From Durusdinium trenchii (taxonomy: Eukaryota; Sar; Dinophyceae; Suessiales; Symbiodiniaceae), in NCBI GenBank assembly GCA_963970005.1, contig CAXAMN010008446.1:779833-843832 (forward strand): a stretch of DNA of 64,000 bases, read 5' to 3'. How positions within the stretch are numbered: the stretch's first letter is position 1; each line of letters opens with the position of its first letter. Made by a program: the position numbers and the translations under genes. The notes under the pieces are model-generated. The model had not been told where the DNA came from. It did not search any database and saw only the letters and a program-made list of their open reading frames with translations. This document shows positions 63,201 to 64,000 of the stretch, piece by piece.

Positions 63201-64000
63201 TTCAGAGTCTGAACTTCGGAGCACACCCCTCCCAACCCAGCCAGTGCCACCTCAAAGGCGTCCTACATTCCATCCTAGTTTGGCGGATCTCATAAGCATT
63301 TTGCAACACCAATGGATTGGGGATCAGGTTTGAGAAGTGTGGGTGGGGTTCTTAGGCGATGTCAAAATCCCCAAATCTTGCTCCGCATGTCCCGCTTACA
63401 TGAGCTTCACCACTTGGGAAGCTTCCAAATCAAGCTGTCCACTTAGCACGCACACAGGCCGCTGTGGCTTCAATGATGTCTTCCCGCCAGATGTCTCCAG
63501 CCTGGCTGGTGTCTGGTGCCCAGCAGGCTTGATGAGCAGGAGTTTTAAGTCACACAACTGAATTTTTAGGACCACGCCTCGCCCTGAAACCAATCTTCAA
63601 GGCATCGGAGCTCACAAGTTTCTTCAAATCAAATTTGGAGCCGAATGTGGTAGCCGACGATGCCTAGTCGAATCCATGGCAATACTAAACAGTTTGTTGA
63701 GTTGTTTGGCCAACATGGACCAGCCTTGAGAAACAAGTAGGATGCAGTAGACTATTTGTTTCCACTGCCTTCTTGGCAGGATCTTTAGGCTTCTGATTCT
63801 TGTCCTTCTCCTTTTCTTTGGTCTTACGCGGTTTCTTTTTTGGTGGCTCTTCTGGATCTGGATCCTTCTTGTTGTCACAAACAAAGCACAATGCTTTCTC
63901 TTGGCGGATGGTATCCTCAGTCAAATTGACCTCGTGATGAAAGATCCCCACACGAACCTGCCCAGGATACAGCAAGTGTGGTAGCTGGGATGCGTTTGTT
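60133..64000 (-). CDS. Lysine/acid-rich protein of unknown function (gene span, 5' end outside window)
   Basis: Fourteen exons join in consistent phase into about 740 codons; the 5' end is beyond 64000 and the stop is TAG at 60133-60135. The product is hydrophilic, with Lys/Pro/Glu- and Asp/Glu-rich tracts (KKKPRKTKEKEKDK, DDDEDEDEDGDGGDE) resembling nuclear or nucleolar proteins. It also has better ordered segments (LSWTEWHDEVWRTYQ; DFIELRPDHEALLVTVAHS; AYSCGWKKAKYHGSKNPEEW). No family is recognised. Apparent stops at 61919 and 60461 lie just past GC and GA donors and are bypassed. Introns are short (45-328 bp). Codon use is richer in A/T-ending codons than in the neighbouring TTLL-IQ gene. 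Confidence 0.8.
60337..60396 (-). CDS. Unknown Lys/acid-rich gene, exon E13
   Basis: Twenty codons, DDDRWTEQHLKHALHSVWTL, phase 0 to 0. Acceptor TTGTTTACAG|GAT; donor ACCTTG|GTTTCT. The following intron is only 45 bp. Confidence 0.7.
60470..60778 (-). CDS. Unknown Lys/acid-rich gene, exon E12 with 15-residue repeat
   Basis: Acceptor GATGTGCAG|GCC. Three copies of a 15-residue unit built on GGDAVNH(S/T)DAGVAVA precede a Lys-rich tail. Donor TCTAAG|GACTTC is a GA donor in phase 0; the TGA three codons later (60461) would otherwise end the protein. Confidence 0.78.
60638..60766 (+). repeat. 45-bp coding minisatellite, about 2.8 copies
   Basis: Period of 45 bp (GTGATTCACAGCATCACCCC...), with a few substitutions between copies. 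A multiple of three, it keeps the minus-strand frame of exon E12 and encodes the 15-residue repeat. Confidence 0.9.
61021..61191 (-). CDS. Unknown Lys/acid-rich gene, exon E11
   Basis: Fifty-seven codons, phase 0 to 0, acceptor CATTGATTCAG|GAC, donor TTGGAG|GTACGC (GT type). Encodes DFIELRPDHEALLVTVAHS and a Cys-containing segment; the best folded-looking part of the protein. Confidence 0.8.
61271..61342 (-). CDS. Unknown Lys/acid-rich gene, exon E10 (ends approximate)
   Basis: Encodes VFLPKGGDPALSDAETLVLP and PGVPAK. Acceptor probably TTTTACAAAG|C; donor probably GGCCAAG|GAGCAG, a GA-type donor, giving phase 0 into E11. Confidence 0.55.
61388..61672 (-). CDS. Unknown Lys/acid-rich gene, exon E9
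   Basis: Acceptor GGGTGCAG|GAC. Includes LSWTEWHDEVWRTYQDTS and Ala/Gly-rich sequence. The 3' end is 61388 (AAGTCA|GTAAGC, phase 0) or 61390 (ACAAA|GTCAGT, phase 2); the latter fits E10. Confidence 0.75.
61784..61831 (-). CDS. Unknown Lys/acid-rich gene, exon E8
   Basis: Sixteen codons, DEQGEPKEDDILATLK, phase 0 to 0. Acceptor AGTTCTGCAG|GAT, donor TTGAAG|GCAGGT (GC type). The downstream intron contains a run of ten A on the plus strand. Confidence 0.8.
61934..61995 (-). CDS. Unknown Lys/acid-rich gene, exon E7
   Basis: Encodes KEPAKSHKKPGRKPTKKDDK. Acceptor GGGTCAG|GC (phase 1), donor GATAAG|GCGTGC (GC type, phase 0). Reading past the donor reaches TAA at 61919, so a terminal exon ending there is the alternative. 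Confidence 0.75.
62044..62382 (-). CDS. Unknown Lys/acid-rich gene, exon E6
   Basis: Largest exon (339 nt), very low complexity: Pro/Lys-rich, then an Asp/Glu block, then basic. Acceptor TTTGGGGCAG|GA (phase 1). Preferred donor CGAAAG|GCCAGG (GC type, phase 1), leaving a 48-bp intron; a GTAAG donor at 62055 (60-bp intron) is equally in phase. Confidence 0.8.
62512..62693 (-). CDS. Unknown Lys/acid-rich gene, exon E5
   Basis: Acceptor CTGCACAG|ATT, donor GAGTTCAG|GCCGAC (GC type, phase 1). Encodes GSKAFNLANLMGSMSGHASS followed by a Pro/Thr-rich stretch. Confidence 0.8.
62963..63082 (-). CDS. Unknown Lys/acid-rich gene, exon E4
   Basis: Forty codons, phase 0 to 0, acceptor CATCATTCAG|AGC, donor GATTTTCAG|GTGGTG (GT type). 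Encodes STEPSESLVRKTDHGTVQE and onward. Confidence 0.75.
63411..63501 (-). CDS. Unknown Lys/acid-rich gene, exon E3
   Basis: Acceptor CAGCCAG|G (phase 2), preferred donor CAAGTG|GTGAAG (phase 0). Encodes LETSGGKTSLKPQRPVCV then LDLEASQ. An alternative donor at 63400 (GTAAGC, phase 2) would fit a shifted start of E4. Confidence 0.65.
63578..63663 (-). CDS. Unknown Lys/acid-rich gene, exon E2
   Basis: Acceptor GACTAG|GCA, donor GGGCGAG|GCGTGG (GC type, phase 2). Encodes FGSKFDLKKLVSSDALKIGF. Confidence 0.75.
63769..64000 (-). CDS. Unknown Lys/acid-rich gene, exon E1 (partial)
   Basis: Open to the window edge. Contains GQVRVGIFHHEVNLTEDT, a single CxxC (CFVC), and a Lys/Pro/Glu tract. Donor CCAAGAAG|GCAGTGG (GC type, phase 0). 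An internal acceptor at 63957 (CTGGGCAG|G) is possible, but the frame is protein-like upstream of it too. Confidence 0.8.

Overview
The window looks like a stretch of dinoflagellate nuclear genome, most likely from the Symbiodiniaceae. No long open frame behaves like an intact gene. Coding sequence comes as short exons (30-585 nt) that only make sense after splicing. Most introns start with GC rather than GT, typically AG|GC...AG|G, and occasionally with GA. Between exons lie many short inverted-repeat elements and a degenerate repeat built on ACTAGTAGC. No rRNA, tRNA, CRISPR array or bacterial-type signal was seen. All splice models were made by eye from frame continuity, intron phase and family motifs; there is no transcript evidence.

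Nearly every well supported exon is on the minus strand, so the genes appear to run one after another from high to low coordinates. From the right edge: (1) 60133-64000, a lysine- and acid-rich protein of unknown function, 14 exons, 5' end outside the window, with a 45-nt tandem repeat in its coding sequence. (2) About 59.8 to 44.7 kb, possibly reaching 42.8 kb: a tubulin tyrosine ligase-like (TTLL) enzyme of the TTLL3/8 glycylase type whose C-terminus runs without a break in phase into an array of IQ (calmodulin-binding) motifs. Twenty exons, about 707 codons, could be joined; 15 of 19 introns are GC-AG. This is the best supported and most interesting locus. (3) 36.3-38.2 kb: a secreted or membrane-anchored protein with a thrombospondin type-1 repeat and a proline-rich exon. 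(4) About 2.5-8.5 kb: a sulfotransferase with the 5' and 3' PAPS-binding motifs on different exons.

Between these are isolated but convincing minus-strand exons that I could not assign to families (10.6, 21.6, 23.4, 24.5, 25.1, 31.7, 32.2, 34.5 and 39.5 kb), and a group of hydrophobic exons at 13.0-17.5 kb that probably belongs to one or two multi-pass membrane proteins. A few plus-strand exon candidates exist (20.7, 40.6, 44.0 kb) and are much less certain.

Repeats: family A (about 90 bp, ends CCCAGACACTCCATG / CATGGAGTGTCTGGG, 11 clear copies), family B (about 95 bp, ends ACCAGGAGTCACAAAGGGGTG and its complement), family D (about 100 bp, ends CTCCCTGAAA...CATGGAAGTGG and complement), and family C (ACTAGTAGC / GCGATGGCCTCCAAC). 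They sit in introns and intergenic DNA; no transposase was seen, so A, B and D fit MITE-like non-autonomous elements.
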